Shown here: one piece after another, positions 1 to 9,175 of the stretch | How positions within the stretch are numbered: position 1 is the first letter of the stretch | Layout: each line of letters starts with the position of its first letter | Assembly (NCBI RefSeq): GCF_030123105.1 | Contig: NZ_CP126095.1 | Span: 2,108,001-2,172,000, forward strand | Reading direction: 5' to 3' | Length of the DNA stretch: 64,000 nt | Source of the DNA: Paenibacillus sp. G2S3 | Lineage (GTDB): Bacteria; Bacillota; Bacilli; Paenibacillales; Paenibacillaceae | Position numbers and translations under genes: made by a program | Notes under the pieces: model-generated | Seen by the model: the letters and a program-made list of their open reading frames with translations, nothing else | What the model was told of the DNA's origin: nothing | Databases searched by the model: none

Positions 1-1
1 A

Positions 2-802
2 CGCATGGACGCGGTACCTATGATCCAGGATGGGACGTATAGAGGTATGCTCTTCCTGCTGCAGGAAGTAACAGAAATTCGTCGCCTGGAGCGGATGCGA
101 AGTGAATTTGTCGCCAACGTATCCCATGAATTGAAGACGCCGGTTGCCGCTGTTAAAGGCTTTGCCGAGACCTTGCTGGGTGGTGGGGTTAAGGATGAGA
201 AGACAGCCCGTTCCTTCTTGCAAATTATTTATGATGAGAATGAACGCTTAAATCGATTGATTGGAGATATTCTGGAATTATCTAAAATCGAATCTAAACG
301 TGTGCAGCTCGATTGCTCACCTGTTCATATCATTGAATTCTTTGATTCCGTGCTGGGAACCATTAGCAAAGTGGCTGAGAAGAAAAATATAAGTCTTAAC
401 GTAGAGGTTCCTGAGGAGCTGTTCATTGAAGCCGATGAGGATAAACTGCGTCAAATCTTTATGAATTTGCTCTCCAATGCGATTAATTACACGCATGAAG
501 GGGGTAGCGTAAAAGTCTATGTTAAGAATATACTGAAGCCAGATGGCTCTGAAAATGTCCAATTTACCGTTACCGATACAGGGATGGGAATTCCCAAAAA
601 GGATCTTCCGCGTATTTTCGAACGTTTTTATCGAGTCGATAAGGCAAGATCCAGAAGCTCCGGTGGAACCGGGCTAGGGCTGTCTATTGTAAAGCACTTG
701 GTAGATCTGCACCATGGTGTGATTTCGGTTAAAAGTGATCTGGGGATTGGAAGCTCATTTATTATTGAGTTGCCGCTTTTGCAGGAAGAAAAGGTGGATT
801 AG
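2..802 (+). CDS. phoR: Phosphate sensor histidine kinase PhoR, 3' part (5' end outside window)
   Basis: C-terminal part of a membrane histidine kinase; the reading frame is open to the left edge, so the true start and the sensor and membrane segments lie outside the window. Visible are the end of a PAS-like stretch, a HisKA dimerisation domain with the phospho-acceptor His in NVSHELKTP, an N box (MNLLSNAINYT), a G1 box (DTGMGIP), an F box (RIFERFYRVDKARSR) and a G2 box (GGTGLGLSIVKHL). This order and wording match the PhoR/PnpS group, which phosphorylates PhoP/PhoB under phosphate limitation. The downstream regulator, Pho-box-like repeats, pstB, phoU and polA support that role. In Bacillales phoR usually follows phoP directly, so a phoP may also lie just upstream, out of view. 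Identity as PhoR is secure as a family call; the signal sensed is inferred from context. Confidence 0.88.
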   Translation, partial: RMDAVPMIQDGTYRGMLFLLQEVTEIRRLERMRSEFVANVSHELKTPVAAVKGFAETLLGGGVKDEKTARSFLQIIYDENERLNRLIGDILELSKIESKRVQLDCSPVHIIEFFDSVLGTISKVAEKKNISLNVEVPEELFIEADEDKLRQIFMNLLSNAINYTHEGGSVKVYVKNILKPDGSENVQFTVTDTGMGIPKKDLPRIFERFYRVDKARSRSSGGTGLGLSIVKHLVDLHHGVISVKSDLGIGSSFIIELPLLQEEKVD

Positions 803-827
803 ATTTTTGTAAATTCACCTCATCGAT

Positions 828-844
828 TTTACACCAAGTTAACA
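828..844 (+). promoter_or_regulatory. Pho-box-like direct repeat upstream of the response regulator
   Basis: TTTACA (828-833) and TTAACA (839-844) are spaced 11 bp start to start, as known for PhoP-binding TTAACA-type repeats in Bacillales. They lie about 70 bp before the regulator gene, which suggests phosphate-dependent autoregulation. Only two repeats are clear. The assignment is by consensus and is inference. Confidence 0.55.
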
Positions 845-911
845 TTATGGTGATATGATTGTTTTGTTGTTGTTTTGTAAAAATTAAACTATATGGAAGA
901 CGGGGGAACCT

Positions 912-1640
912 ATGGCTCAACGATTGCTTGTCATTGAAGACGAACCGACACTGGCCCGGCTGCTGTCCTATAACTTAACGCAGGAAGGTTACGAGGTAAC
1001 AGTAGAGGATCATGGTACGGCAGGATATGATCGTGCGACGAGGGAACCTTTTGACTTGATCGTATTAGATCTGATGTTGCCAGGTATGAATGGCATTGAC
1101 ATCCTTGATAAATTGCGTGGACAAGGTATCCGTACACCTATTATTGTGTTGACCGCTAAAAATGCGGAAGAAGATGTAGTTAGAGGGTTAAAATCAGGTG
1201 CTGATGATTATATAACTAAACCATTCGGCGTTTCAGAATTGCTCGCTAGAGTAAGTGCTGTCCTTCGGCGGATTTCTGGACTTGCTGAGGAAGCACCGAC
1301 AGAAACACCTATCTCTGCTTCTACAATTATTTTAGGTCAATTAGAGATCTACCCTGAAAGATATGAAGTCTCCCTCGGTGGTCATAGTATTAATTTACGG
1401 CCTAAAGAGTTCGAAGTGTTGTTATATTTGGCTCGTAAGCCAGGGGTTGTGTTGACGAGAGATGATCTCATGAATGCTGTTTGGGGCTTTGATTATATTG
1501 GTGGACAGCGTACAGTGGACGTGCATGTGAGTTCACTTCGTAAAAAGCTTGAGCTAGATCCAGAATCTGTTCATATCGATTCGATTCGAGGCGTAGGTTA
1601 TAAATTAGTGGTAAATAAAAAAAGAGCTCCGGTCATTTAG
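912..1640 (+). CDS. OmpR/PhoB-family response regulator (phosphate regulon)
   Basis: A 242-residue two-domain regulator. The receiver domain (about 1-120) has the acidic pair in VIEDEP, the phospho-acceptor Asp53 in LIVLDLMLPG, the conserved Thr in VLTAKN and the Lys in DDYITKPF. The C-terminal winged helix (about 140-236) has the typical ends RPKEFEVLLYLA and RTVDVHVSSLRKKLE...RGVGYKL. It would bind Pho-box DNA when phosphorylated by the upstream kinase. The gene starts 109 bp after phoR behind its own Pho-box-like repeat and ends in a terminator that overlaps its last codons, so it looks like its own transcription unit. The order kinase then regulator is the reverse of the usual phoP-phoR. 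It could be PhoP itself or a second, PhoB-like regulator if phoP lies upstream of the window, so no symbol is given. Confidence 0.85.
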   Translation: MAQRLLVIEDEPTLARLLSYNLTQEGYEVTVEDHGTAGYDRATREPFDLIVLDLMLPGMNGIDILDKLRGQGIRTPIIVLTAKNAEEDVVRGLKSGADDYITKPFGVSELLARVSAVLRRISGLAEEAPTETPISASTIILGQLEIYPERYEVSLGGHSINLRPKEFEVLLYLARKPGVVLTRDDLMNAVWGFDYIGGQRTVDVHVSSLRKKLELDPESVHIDSIRGVGYKLVVNKKRAPVI

Positions 1641-1662
1641 AGTGACTGGAGTTCTATTTTTT
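1624..1662 (+). terminator. Intrinsic terminator after the response regulator
   Basis: A 12-bp stem (GAGCTCCGGTCA with TGACTGGAGTTC, two G-T pairs) with a 7-base loop is followed by a run of T. It overlaps the stop codon and separates the regulator from pstB-phoU. Confidence 0.75.
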
Positions 1663-1748
1663 CTATACTTTTCATAAATAAGAAATGCTCGGAGTACTAG
1701 TTGGCTTCTGAGGAAATACTGTGATGTGGATCCATTCATCTCACTGAT

Positions 1749-1787
1749 TTTACATTGCGTTAACATTTCTCTCCAACTGTATTTACA
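1749..1787 (+). promoter_or_regulatory. Pho box upstream of pstB-phoU
   Basis: TTTACA (1749-1754), TTAACA (1760-1765) and TTTACA (1782-1787) start 11 and 22 bp apart, that is, all in the same helical phase. One degenerate unit (CTCCAA at 1771) would fill the gap. This matches the tandem-repeat PhoP sites of Bacillales and lies 50-90 bp before pstB. Confidence 0.65.
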
Positions 1788-1839
1788 CTAAAAGCTTATC
1801 ATGGAGATCGAAGATGATGAGAAGGAGACGTAAACACTA

Positions 1840-2595
1840 ATGAAATCCATCATTGACATAGAGAATCTTGATCTCTACTATGAGTCGTTCCACGCACTGA
1901 AGAATGTGAATCTGCAAATCCCGGAGAAACAGGTTACCGCTTTTATTGGTCCTTCCGGTTGCGGGAAATCCACGTTGCTTCGCACATTGAATCGTATGAA
2001 TGATATGATTCCTGGCACACGTATAGAAGGAACTGTAAACATCGGTGGCAAAAATATTTATAGTGATGAGGTAGAGGTGGAAAGCCTGCGCAAGCAGGTC
2101 GGTATGGTGTTTCAACAGCCGAATCCTTTTCCTAAGTCGATTTACGACAATGTAGCTTACGGTCCCCGTCTACACGGCATCCGTTCCAAAAGTGAACTGG
2201 ATGAGATCGTAGAAAAAAGCTTACGTCACTCCGCCCTATGGGAGGAAGTGAAAGATTTTCTGAAGAAATCTGCCCTTAGCTTGTCTGGTGGACAGCAGCA
2301 GCGGCTTTGTATTGCTAGAGCGTTAGCAGTACAGCCTGATATTTTGCTAATGGATGAGGCAACCTCTGCGCTCGACCCTGTATCCACACTCAAGATAGAA
2401 GAGCTTGTTCAGGAACTAAGAAGTGAGTATACCATTGTTATGGTAACTCATAACATGCATCAGGCCGCGCGTGTATCCGGTCGAACCGTGTTTTTCTTAA
2501 ATGGTGTAATTGTAGAGGCGGCGGACACAGAGGTGCTTTTCTCGAACCCTAAAGATTCCCGTACTGAAGATTATATTTCCGGACGTTTCGGCTGA
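1840..2595 (+). CDS. pstB: Phosphate ABC transporter ATPase PstB
   Basis: A 251-residue ABC ATPase that would power the high-affinity phosphate importer PstSCAB at the inner face of the membrane. It has Walker A (GPSGCGKST, about 37-45), the Q-loop region [11 protein letters not shown] characteristic of PstB, the signature [15 protein letters not shown], Walker [13 protein letters not shown] and the H-loop [12 protein letters not shown]. The length is normal for PstB. The RBS AAGGAG lies about 12 bases before ATG. The gene is 53 bp from phoU and preceded by a Pho box. The partner genes pstS, pstC and pstA are not next to it, which is unusual; they must be upstream of the window or elsewhere. 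Confidence 0.93.
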   Translation: MKSIIDIENLDLYYESFHALKNVNLQIPEKQVTAFIGPSGCGKSTLLRTLNRMNDMIPGTRIEGTVNIGGKNIYSDEVEVESLRKQVGMVFQQPNPFPKSIYDNVAYGPRLHGIRSKSELDEIVEKSLRHSALWEEVKDFLKKSALSLSGGQQQRLCIARALAVQPDILLMDEATSALDPVSTLKIEELVQELRSEYTIVMVTHNMHQAARVSGRTVFFLNGVIVEAADTEVLFSNPKDSRTEDYISGRFG

Positions 2596-2668
2596 TCAGT
2601 AGTAGAAGGGTGTTCGTCCCTGGAAATGGCAAGCTGACCATACGTTAATGAGGAGGATCGCTCTTATT

Positions 2669-3328
2669 ATGATTCGCAGAAAAGAATTTGATAAGGACTT
2701 GGAAGAGCTGCGCAGTCTGCTGCAGCAGATGGGGGAGCATGTTAAGGATGCTCTTGAAGGTGCAATTAATGCATTACAAAATCTAGATACAACGCTCGCA
2801 CAGGAAGTCGTTGAAGCGGATCTACAGTTGAATGCCATGGAAGACAAAATCATGGAAATTGGCTCACGCTTAATTATTACTCAGCAGCCCGTAGCTAAGG
2901 ATTTGCGCCGCATTATCGTTGCCTTCAAAATATCAAGCGATTTGGAACGCATGGGTGATCTGGCGCTTGATGTAGCTAAGGCGACCATGCGTCTTCAAGG
3001 CCAGCAGCTGATTAAGCCGCTTGTAGACATTCCTCGTATGGCTGAAATCGTGACGATTATGATCGATGAGGCTATCCAGTCTTACCTGGATGAGAACACA
3101 GATCTAGCTTATAAAATGGCACAGGATGATGATCAAGTCGATCAATTGTATGGTGCGATTATCAATGAGTTGTATTCTTATATGGTAACAAAGCCGGAGA
3201 CAGTATCCCAAGCTATGTTATTGACGCTGGTAGGCCGTTATATCGAACGGATTGGCGATCATGCTACTAATATTGGTGAAAGCGTAGTTTACCTGGTTAC
3301 CGGTAGTCGTCCAGATTTAAATGAATAG
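2669..3328 (+). CDS. phoU: Phosphate signalling protein PhoU
   Basis: A 219-residue all-helical cytoplasmic protein with two PhoU repeats (about 8-100 and 115-210). The conserved pattern of each repeat is visible, for example EADLQLNAMEDKI and IERIGDHATNIGE. PhoU links the Pst transporter to PhoR and keeps the Pho regulon off when phosphate is ample. An ATG at 2648 overlaps the AGGAGG ribosome binding site (2651-2656), so the start at 2669 (MIRRKEFD) is preferred. It probably forms one operon with pstB. Confidence 0.93.
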   Translation: MIRRKEFDKDLEELRSLLQQMGEHVKDALEGAINALQNLDTTLAQEVVEADLQLNAMEDKIMEIGSRLIITQQPVAKDLRRIIVAFKISSDLERMGDLALDVAKATMRLQGQQLIKPLVDIPRMAEIVTIMIDEAIQSYLDENTDLAYKMAQDDDQVDQLYGAIINELYSYMVTKPETVSQAMLLTLVGRYIERIGDHATNIGESVVYLVTGSRPDLNE

Positions 3329-3389
3329 TTCCAAACTTCTCCTCCATTACTATCGTACCTTCACATCTTTTGTGTTTTTTAGGTAAATG

Positions 3390-3424
3390 AAGTAGCCGTC
3401 CTTTTATAAGGGCGGCTACTTGTT
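3390..3424 (+). terminator. Intrinsic terminator after phoU
   Basis: A stem of about 14 bp (AAGTAGCCGTCCTT with AAGGGCGGCTACTT, containing one G-T pair) with a short loop is followed by TGTTGT. The T tract is weak, but the hairpin is strong. Confidence 0.65.
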
Positions 3425-3558
3425 GTATTATCCCATATTGCTCTTAATGTTACTAACATTTCAGCTAATCCCATTGTTTTGGTTGGTAAAGGCGTTTCTA
3501 CTTGGACAGGCCATATGTTAATATGTAAGAAGTAAGCATGAAAAAGGCGAGGTGCACT

Positions 3559-6228
3559 ATGGACAAGTTGATACTTATAGATGGAAATAATATTATTTAC
3601 CGCGCTTTCTTCGCGATGCCCCCGCTAACGAATACAGCAGGGCAACAGACGAACGCGGTTTACGGATTCACAACGATGTTACTCCGTTTGATTGAAGAAC
3701 ATAAACCGACACATATGATTGTTGCTTTCGATGCAGGAAAAGTCACATTCCGGCATGAAGGTTATGAGGATTATAAAGGCGGTCGGCAAAAGACACCTCC
3801 CGAGCTCTCCGAGCAGTTTCCACTGCTGAAAGATTTGCTCAGAAATCTAGGTGTACCGCAGTTTGAAATTGGCAGCTATGAGGCCGATGACATTATTGGA
3901 ACCATTTCTCGCCAAGCAGATGAAGCAGGGCGGCAGGTTATGATCGTGTCGGGAGACAAGGATATGCTTCAATTGGCTTCTGAACACACGACCGTTGCGT
4001 TGATCCGCAAAGGAGTTACTGAGGTTGAGCTTTATGGACCAGAACAAATTCGTGAGAAATATGATTTAACACCAGAGCAGATCATCGACCTTAAGGGGCT
4101 GATGGGTGATGCGAGTGATAATATTCCGGGAGTTCCGGGTGTTGGTGAGAAAACAGCGCTCAAGCTGTTACATCAATTCGGATCAGTTGAAGGGGTATTA
4201 GCAGGAACCGGTGAGCTTAAAGGTAAAATGAAAGAAAAGCTGGAAGCTCATGCGGAAGACGCTGTAATGAGTAAGAAACTGGCGACCATCTACCGTGAAG
4301 TGCCTCTTGAGCATTCGTGGGAAGATATGGTCTTTAACGGGATTTCTGCGGATACAGCAGGCCCCGCACTTGCAAAATTAGAATTCAAATCACTTCTGGA
4401 GAGGTTGTCTCTTAGTGCCTATGCTCCAGTCGCTGATGGAGAAGAGGGTGCAGCGGAAGTAGAAGCTGCTACACTTGATATTTCGATCGTGAGTGAAGAT
4501 GAACTTGAGGCGTTAAGTGAGGCGCTCCCTAGTATTTCAGCGCTGCATGTGGAATCCAATGGGGATAATCCGCATCGTGCCGAGGTGATCGGCGTAGGGC
4601 TATCTTCTCTGGAGCGACATTATTATGTGCCGTTTGAATTACTACAGAAACCAGCGGCTGCGAAGCTACGCGACTGGTTGGGAGATGAGAAGGCTCCGAA
4701 GAGCGGATATGATCTTCACCGTGCTGATTTGGCATTGCATTGGCAAGGGATTGCTTTTGCAGGTGCAGCCCATGATGTGCAGTTGGCAGCTTATTTGCTC
4801 GATCCGACGGAAGCTAATCAGAACCTAAACGATCTCGCTACGAAATACGGCTTGCCAAGATTGTCACCTGATGAAGATGTATTTGGTAAAGGCGCCAAAT
4901 ATAAGATTCCTGAGCTTGAAATTTTAGGGAATCACATTGCACGTAAGAGTGCTGCGGTACTTGGCATCGCCCAGAAACAACAGCAGGAATTGATCGAAAC
5001 GGCGATGACCGGACTGTTCGAGGATCTCGAAATGCCATTATCACGTATCCTTGCGGATATGGAGAAACAGGGGATCGCAGTTAATGAAGGGGATCTTAAA
5101 GAGTTAGGAAAAGAATTCGAAGCTCAGATTTCCAAGCTGGTTACCGAAATTTATGAAATTTGTGGCACAGAGTTTAATTTGAATTCACCAAAGCAGCTGG
5201 GTGAGATCTTATTTGTAAAACTGGGTCTTCCTGTCGTCAAGAAGACGAAGACCGGATATTCAACAGACGCAGAGGTGCTGGAAAAGTTAGCACCGTATCA
5301 CGATGTGGTGCGTTTGATTCTACAATATCGCACAATTGCCAAATTGCAATCCACCTATGTAGAGGGGCTACTCAAGGAAATTTCCCCGAAAACAGGGAAG
5401 GTGCATACATTCTATCGGCAGACGATTGCTGCAACAGGACGGCTTAGCAGCCAATTTCCGAACCTGCAGAACATTCCAATCCGCTTAGAAGAAGGACGTA
5501 AAATCCGTAAAGTGTTTGTTCCATCCGAACCGGGCTGGTCCATTCTGGCGGCGGACTATTCGCAGATTGAACTACGGGTGCTGGCGCATATCTCCGGTGA
5601 TGAACGGATGAAGGAAGCTTTCCTCCATGATATGGATATTCACACGAAGACAGCGATGGACGTATTTGGAGTTACCGCCGATCAGGTGGATAGCAATATG
5701 CGTCGTGCTGCTAAAGCCGTTAACTTTGGTATCGTGTACGGAATTAGTGATTATGGTCTGTCGCAGAACTTGAATATTCCTCGTAAAGAAGCCGCTCAAT
5801 TTATTGAGCAGTATTTCGAGGTATACCAAGGCGTACGTCGATATATGGACGATATCGTAGTGGAAGCACGGAAACACGGTTATGTAACCACACTGCTGGA
5901 ACGCCGTCGTTATTTGCCTGAGATTAATGCGAAGAACTTTAATCTACGCTCTTTTGCGGAACGTACAGCAATGAATACACCTATCCAAGGAACAGCCGCT
6001 GATATTATTAAGCTGGCGATGGTGCATATGGACAAGGCGCTATTTGAGCGTGGACTAAAGAGCCGTATGCTGCTTCAGGTGCACGATGAGCTTGTATTTG
6101 AGGTGCCAGAGGATGAAATGGAGCTCATGAAGACGCTTTTGCCGGAAGTAATGGGTGGAGCATTGCTGCTATCTGTGCCGCTTAAAGCAGAGGTAAGTTT
6201 TGGTAGTAACTGGTACGAAGCGAAATAG
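3559..6228 (+). CDS. polA: DNA polymerase I
   Basis: An 889-residue family A polymerase for gap filling and Okazaki fragment maturation. In order it has an N-terminal 5'-3' exonuclease/flap domain (about 1-290; LIDGNNIIYRAFFA, EADDIIGT, GDASDNIPGVPGVGEKTA), a 3'-5' exonuclease-like domain (about 310-480) and the polymerase domain (about 490-889) with motif A (AADYSQIELRVLAHISGD), motif B (RRAAKAVNFGIVYG) and motif C (LQVHDELVFE). In the proofreading domain the usual first motif with Asp-x-Glu is replaced by LHVESNGDN, so proofreading is probably lost, as known for Geobacillus Pol I. The start at 3559 is chosen over 3538 because AGGCGAGGTG lies just before it. It is followed 52 bp later by mutM. 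Confidence 0.96.
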   Translation: MDKLILIDGNNIIYRAFFAMPPLTNTAGQQTNAVYGFTTMLLRLIEEHKPTHMIVAFDAGKVTFRHEGYEDYKGGRQKTPPELSEQFPLLKDLLRNLGVPQFEIGSYEADDIIGTISRQADEAGRQVMIVSGDKDMLQLASEHTTVALIRKGVTEVELYGPEQIREKYDLTPEQIIDLKGLMGDASDNIPGVPGVGEKTALKLLHQFGSVEGVLAGTGELKGKMKEKLEAHAEDAVMSKKLATIYREVPLEHSWEDMVFNGISADTAGPALAKLEFKSLLERLSLSAYAPVADGEEGAAEVEAATLDISIVSEDELEALSEALPSISALHVESNGDNPHRAEVIGVGLSSLERHYYVPFELLQKPAAAKLRDWLGDEKAPKSGYDLHRADLALHWQGIAFAGAAHDVQLAAYLLDPTEANQNLNDLATKYGLPRLSPDEDVFGKGAKYKIPELEILGNHIARKSAAVLGIAQKQQQELIETAMTGLFEDLEMPLSRILADMEKQGIAVNEGDLKELGKEFEAQISKLVTEIYEICGTEFNLNSPKQLGEILFVKLGLPVVKKTKTGYSTDAEVLEKLAPYHDVVRLILQYRTIAKLQSTYVEGLLKEISPKTGKVHTFYRQTIAATGRLSSQFPNLQNIPIRLEEGRKIRKVFVPSEPGWSILAADYSQIELRVLAHISGDERMKEAFLHDMDIHTKTAMDVFGVTADQVDSNMRRAAKAVNFGIVYGISDYGLSQNLNIPRKEAAQFIEQYFEVYQGVRRYMDDIVVEARKHGYVTTLLERRRYLPEINAKNFNLRSFAERTAMNTPIQGTAADIIKLAMVHMDKALFERGLKSRMLLQVHDELVFEVPEDEMELMKTLLPEVMGGALLLSVPLKAEVSFGSNWYEAK

Positions 6229-6280
6229 GCTCCCTTAAAGGTGTGCATATCAGCTATAATGTAGTTGAGGTGAAGACATC

Positions 6281-7117
6281 ATGCCGGAATTACCGGAAGT
6301 AGAGACAGTCAAGAGAACATTAAATGATTTAGTTAATGGAAAGCAGATAGAGAGTGTAACCGTCCGGTTGGCTCGGATTATTCAGCGACCGGATGATATT
6401 CAGGCTTTTGCCAACCTGCTCGCAGGTCATAGCATTGTTAATGTTGAACGAAGAGGGAAATTTTTGCGCATCGTGTTAGACGGTCTGGTGCTGGTTTCTC
6501 ATTTACGGATGGAGGGCCGTTACGGACTTTTTTCGAACGATGATCCACTGGACAAGCATACGCATGTGATATTCCATTTTACGGATGGCACTGAGCTGCG
6601 CTACACGGATGTTCGTCAGTTTGGTACGATGCATCTTTTTCAGATTGGTGAAGACCTTCAGCTTCCTCCTCTTAATAAGCTAGGACAGGAGCCGCTGGAG
6701 CCAGCATTTACTCCGGAAAGGTTTAAGCAGATTGTATCAGGCAAAAGCACCAAAATTAAATCGCTGCTGCTGAATCAGGAATATATCGTCGGCATCGGTA
6801 ATATTTATGTAGATGAGTCGTTGCATCGTGCAGGGATTCATCCTGAAGTCAGCGCTAAAGATCTCTCTGATGATCAACTTGATCAGCTGCATCACGCTAT
6901 TGTCAGTACGCTGACGGAAGCGGTAAACGCTGGTGGTTCATCTGTAAAATCTTATGTGAATGGTCAAGGTGAGAGCGGCACTTATCAGCAACAGCTGTTG
7001 ATTTACGGTCGTAAAGATCAGCCATGTAATCACTGTGGAACGATGATCGAGAAAACCGTTGTAGGTGGCCGCGGCACGCATTATTGTCCAAGCTGTCAGC
7101 GTAAGGCAGAAAACTGA
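6281..7117 (+). CDS. mutM: Formamidopyrimidine-DNA glycosylase (Fpg/MutM)
   Basis: A 278-residue bifunctional glycosylase and AP lyase that removes 8-oxoguanine and formamidopyrimidines. It begins MPELPEVETV with the catalytic Pro2 and Glu3 after removal of Met. It has the conserved Lys in RRGKFL, the H2TH region (NQEYIVGIGNIYVDESL) and a C-terminal zinc finger with Cys pairs CNHC and CPSC. The length is typical. The RBS GAGGTGA precedes the ATG. Its place between polA and ytaF is the Bacillales order. Confidence 0.96.
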   Translation: MPELPEVETVKRTLNDLVNGKQIESVTVRLARIIQRPDDIQAFANLLAGHSIVNVERRGKFLRIVLDGLVLVSHLRMEGRYGLFSNDDPLDKHTHVIFHFTDGTELRYTDVRQFGTMHLFQIGEDLQLPPLNKLGQEPLEPAFTPERFKQIVSGKSTKIKSLLLNQEYIVGIGNIYVDESLHRAGIHPEVSAKDLSDDQLDQLHHAIVSTLTEAVNAGGSSVKSYVNGQGESGTYQQQLLIYGRKDQPCNHCGTMIEKTVVGGRGTHYCPSCQRKAEN

Positions 7118-7244
7118 AGAAGTAATTAGGTTGGCACCCACTACTTGTCCCGCCCATATACTGTGTGAAGAATGCTTAATAGAGAACGGAAGCTGAATGA
7201 AGTGTATTCTTCAGTTTTCCGGTTCTTCACAGGAGGGATTGCGG

Positions 7245-7991
7245 GTGCTCAGCCCATTTTTTTCACTAATATTACTAGCTTTTGCTTTGAGTTTGGATGG
7301 TTTTGGCGTTGGTATTACATATGGACTGCGTAAAATGAAAATACCATTGCTTTCCGTTCTGATTATCTCCCTTTGTTCGGGGGTAGTTATCTGTGTATCT
7401 ATGCAGGTGGGTGTTCTGCTTGCCAAGGTAGTATCTCCACATGCAGCTTCTGAGGTTGGCGCTGTTATACTTGTGCTAATGGGGTGCTGGTCGCTGGTGC
7501 AGATGCTAATGCAGAAAGAGAAGGAACAGACGGGTGAAAGTAAAGCTGATAATGAAGAAAATGTGCTCTCTACAGAGGCTCGGGCAGAGGTAGCTGTTGA
7601 TACTGAAGATGTTGCAGAACAGGCTGCCTTGGCTCCTGAACAGGCAAAATCGGCTGTCTTCTCTCTTGAGCTACGACGGTTAGGGATTGTTGTACAGATC
7701 TTACGTACTCCATCGTCTGCAGATATGGATGATTCAGGGAGCATTTCTTCTATGGAAGCAATGTTGCTCGGGATTGCCCTTTCGCTAGATGCCTTTGGAG
7801 CCGGACTAGGCGCAGCACTACTCGGGTTCAATCCGATATGGACATCACTTACAATTGCTCTGTTTAGTGGTACATTTCTATTGCTGGGCATGAAGACTGG
7901 ATTAAGATTCGCCGGGAACTACTGGATGAAGCATGCTGCTGCACTACCCGCGTTATTATTAATTACAATGGGAATACTGAAGCTATTATGA
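7245..7991 (+). CDS. ytaF: Sporulation membrane protein YtaF (MntP-like fold)
   Basis: A 248-residue integral membrane protein. Two homologous halves of about three helices each carry the motif LSLDGFGVGITYGLR (N-terminal half) and ALSLDAFGAGLGAALLG (C-terminal half). They flank a hydrophilic Glu/Ala-rich loop (about 90-160) that is longer than in the related manganese exporter MntP. The acidic residues inside the helices suggest cation handling, but the biochemical function is not established. The GTG at 7245 is preferred over ATG 7197 because AGGAGGG (7231-7237) sits 7 bases before it and the protein then begins directly with the first membrane helix. It lies 9 bp before coaE, as in Bacillus. 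Confidence 0.88.
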   Translation: MLSPFFSLILLAFALSLDGFGVGITYGLRKMKIPLLSVLIISLCSGVVICVSMQVGVLLAKVVSPHAASEVGAVILVLMGCWSLVQMLMQKEKEQTGESKADNEENVLSTEARAEVAVDTEDVAEQAALAPEQAKSAVFSLELRRLGIVVQILRTPSSADMDDSGSISSMEAMLLGIALSLDAFGAGLGAALLGFNPIWTSLTIALFSGTFLLLGMKTGLRFAGNYWMKHAAALPALLLITMGILKLL

Positions 7992-8000
7992 GGTGAGTAC

Positions 8001-8597
8001 ATGATTATTGGCTTAACCGGAGGTATTGCATCCGGAAAAAGCACGGTGTCTGCACTGCTTGTGAGCAAGGGAGCGAGGCTGGTTGATGCGGATGTGATCG
8101 CCAGAGAGGTTATGCTCCCCGGTCATGAGGTGCTGGCTGCCGCTGTGAAACAATTCGGAAGCGAGATCCTCTCTCCGGACGGCACACTGAATAGGGGCAA
8201 GCTGGGGGACATTGTATTCCAAGACCCGGCAGCCCTGCAAGCCCTGAACAATCTGACGCATCCCGCAATCCGGCGGGAAATCAAAGACCGTATGAACAGC
8301 ATGGAGGAAGAAGATCCGAAGAAGTTAATCATTGTGGATATCCCTCTTCTTTTTGAATCAGGACTCGAGAGTATGTTCCATGAAATATTGGTGGTCTACG
8401 TGCCTCGTGAAGTGCAAATCGCTCGATTAATGGAACGTAACGGACTTTCTTTAGAACAAGCAGAAGCACGTTTAAATGCACAGATGGATATTGAAGCGAA
8501 ACGTAACAAAGCGGACTATATCATTGACAACAGTGGCGAACTTGCGCACACTGAGCAACAGGTTGCTGTTCTTTGGGACAGGCTGGGCTTATTATGA
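8001..8597 (+). CDS. coaE: Dephospho-CoA kinase
   Basis: A 198-residue P-loop kinase for the last step of coenzyme A synthesis. It has the Walker A motif GLTGGIASGKST at the N-terminus, the substrate-binding DADVIARE, the lid and base region THPAIRREI and the conserved VDIPLLFESG. The length is normal. The RBS GAGGTGAG lies just before ATG. Its stop codon overlaps the start of the following gene (ATGA), so the two are translationally coupled. Confidence 0.96.
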   Translation: MIIGLTGGIASGKSTVSALLVSKGARLVDADVIAREVMLPGHEVLAAAVKQFGSEILSPDGTLNRGKLGDIVFQDPAALQALNNLTHPAIRREIKDRMNSMEEEDPKKLIIVDIPLLFESGLESMFHEILVVYVPREVQIARLMERNGLSLEQAEARLNAQMDIEAKRNKADYIIDNSGELAHTEQQVAVLWDRLGLL

Positions 8598-9157
8598 AAT
8601 GGTTACGTAAAAAAAGAGTCCTTCTTCTGTTATTCGTTGGTTTTACCGCGATATTGTTTCTGAGTACGAACTGGATGTCTTGGTTTTATCCGATCCATTA
8701 TAAAGATGAGATCCGTAAGCACAGCATTACGTACGATATAGACCCGTTTCTTGTGACCGCAATTATCCGAGTGGAAACGAACTTCAAAACTGGACGAGAA
8801 TCCAAAAAAGGTGCTATTGGCTTAATGCAGCTTATGCCGGATACCGCTAAATGGGCCCTTGAAAAGGCCAAGCTTCCTGATGTATCTATGGAGGAGCTGA
8901 AGCATGAACCATCAGCAAATATTGAACTAGGTACCTGGTATCTTTCAACATTATCCCGTCAGTTCGAAGGTAAACGTACAGCGATTATAGCTGCATATAA
9001 TGCTGGACCGGGTAAAGTTCAAAAATGGCTGGATGAGGGGATCTGGGACGGAACGGATGCTACGATTAAGGATATTCCGTTTGGTGAAACTCGCCATTAT
9101 GTACAGCGCGTCAACTATTACTATGATCAGTACACGGATATTTACAACGAATTCTAA
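8594..9157 (+). CDS. Lytic transglycosylase, SLT domain (YjbJ/Slt70-like)
   Basis: A 187-residue protein with one N-terminal membrane helix or uncleaved signal (about 8-28, LLLLFVGFTAILFLS) and an extracytoplasmic SLT domain. The catalytic Glu is in AIIRVETNFKTG; AIGLMQLMPDTA and IAAYNAGPGKVQKWL are the other SLT motifs. It would cleave the MurNAc-GlcNAc bond of peptidoglycan. The start at 8594 overlaps the coaE stop codon as ATGA; an upstream in-frame alternative at 8573 would lie deep in coaE. It ends at a strong terminator shared with the convergent SASP gene. Confidence 0.92.
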   Translation: MKWLRKKRVLLLLFVGFTAILFLSTNWMSWFYPIHYKDEIRKHSITYDIDPFLVTAIIRVETNFKTGRESKKGAIGLMQLMPDTAKWALEKAKLPDVSMEELKHEPSANIELGTWYLSTLSRQFEGKRTAIIAAYNAGPGKVQKWLDEGIWDGTDATIKDIPFGETRHYVQRVNYYYDQYTDIYNEF

Positions 9158-9175
9158 AACCGTGTTATGTATAAA

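Noticed and set aside
7211..7891. 226-residue minus-strand frame opposite ytaF
   Set aside because: Ser/Thr-rich shadow of a gene whose membrane motifs are clear; no RBS.
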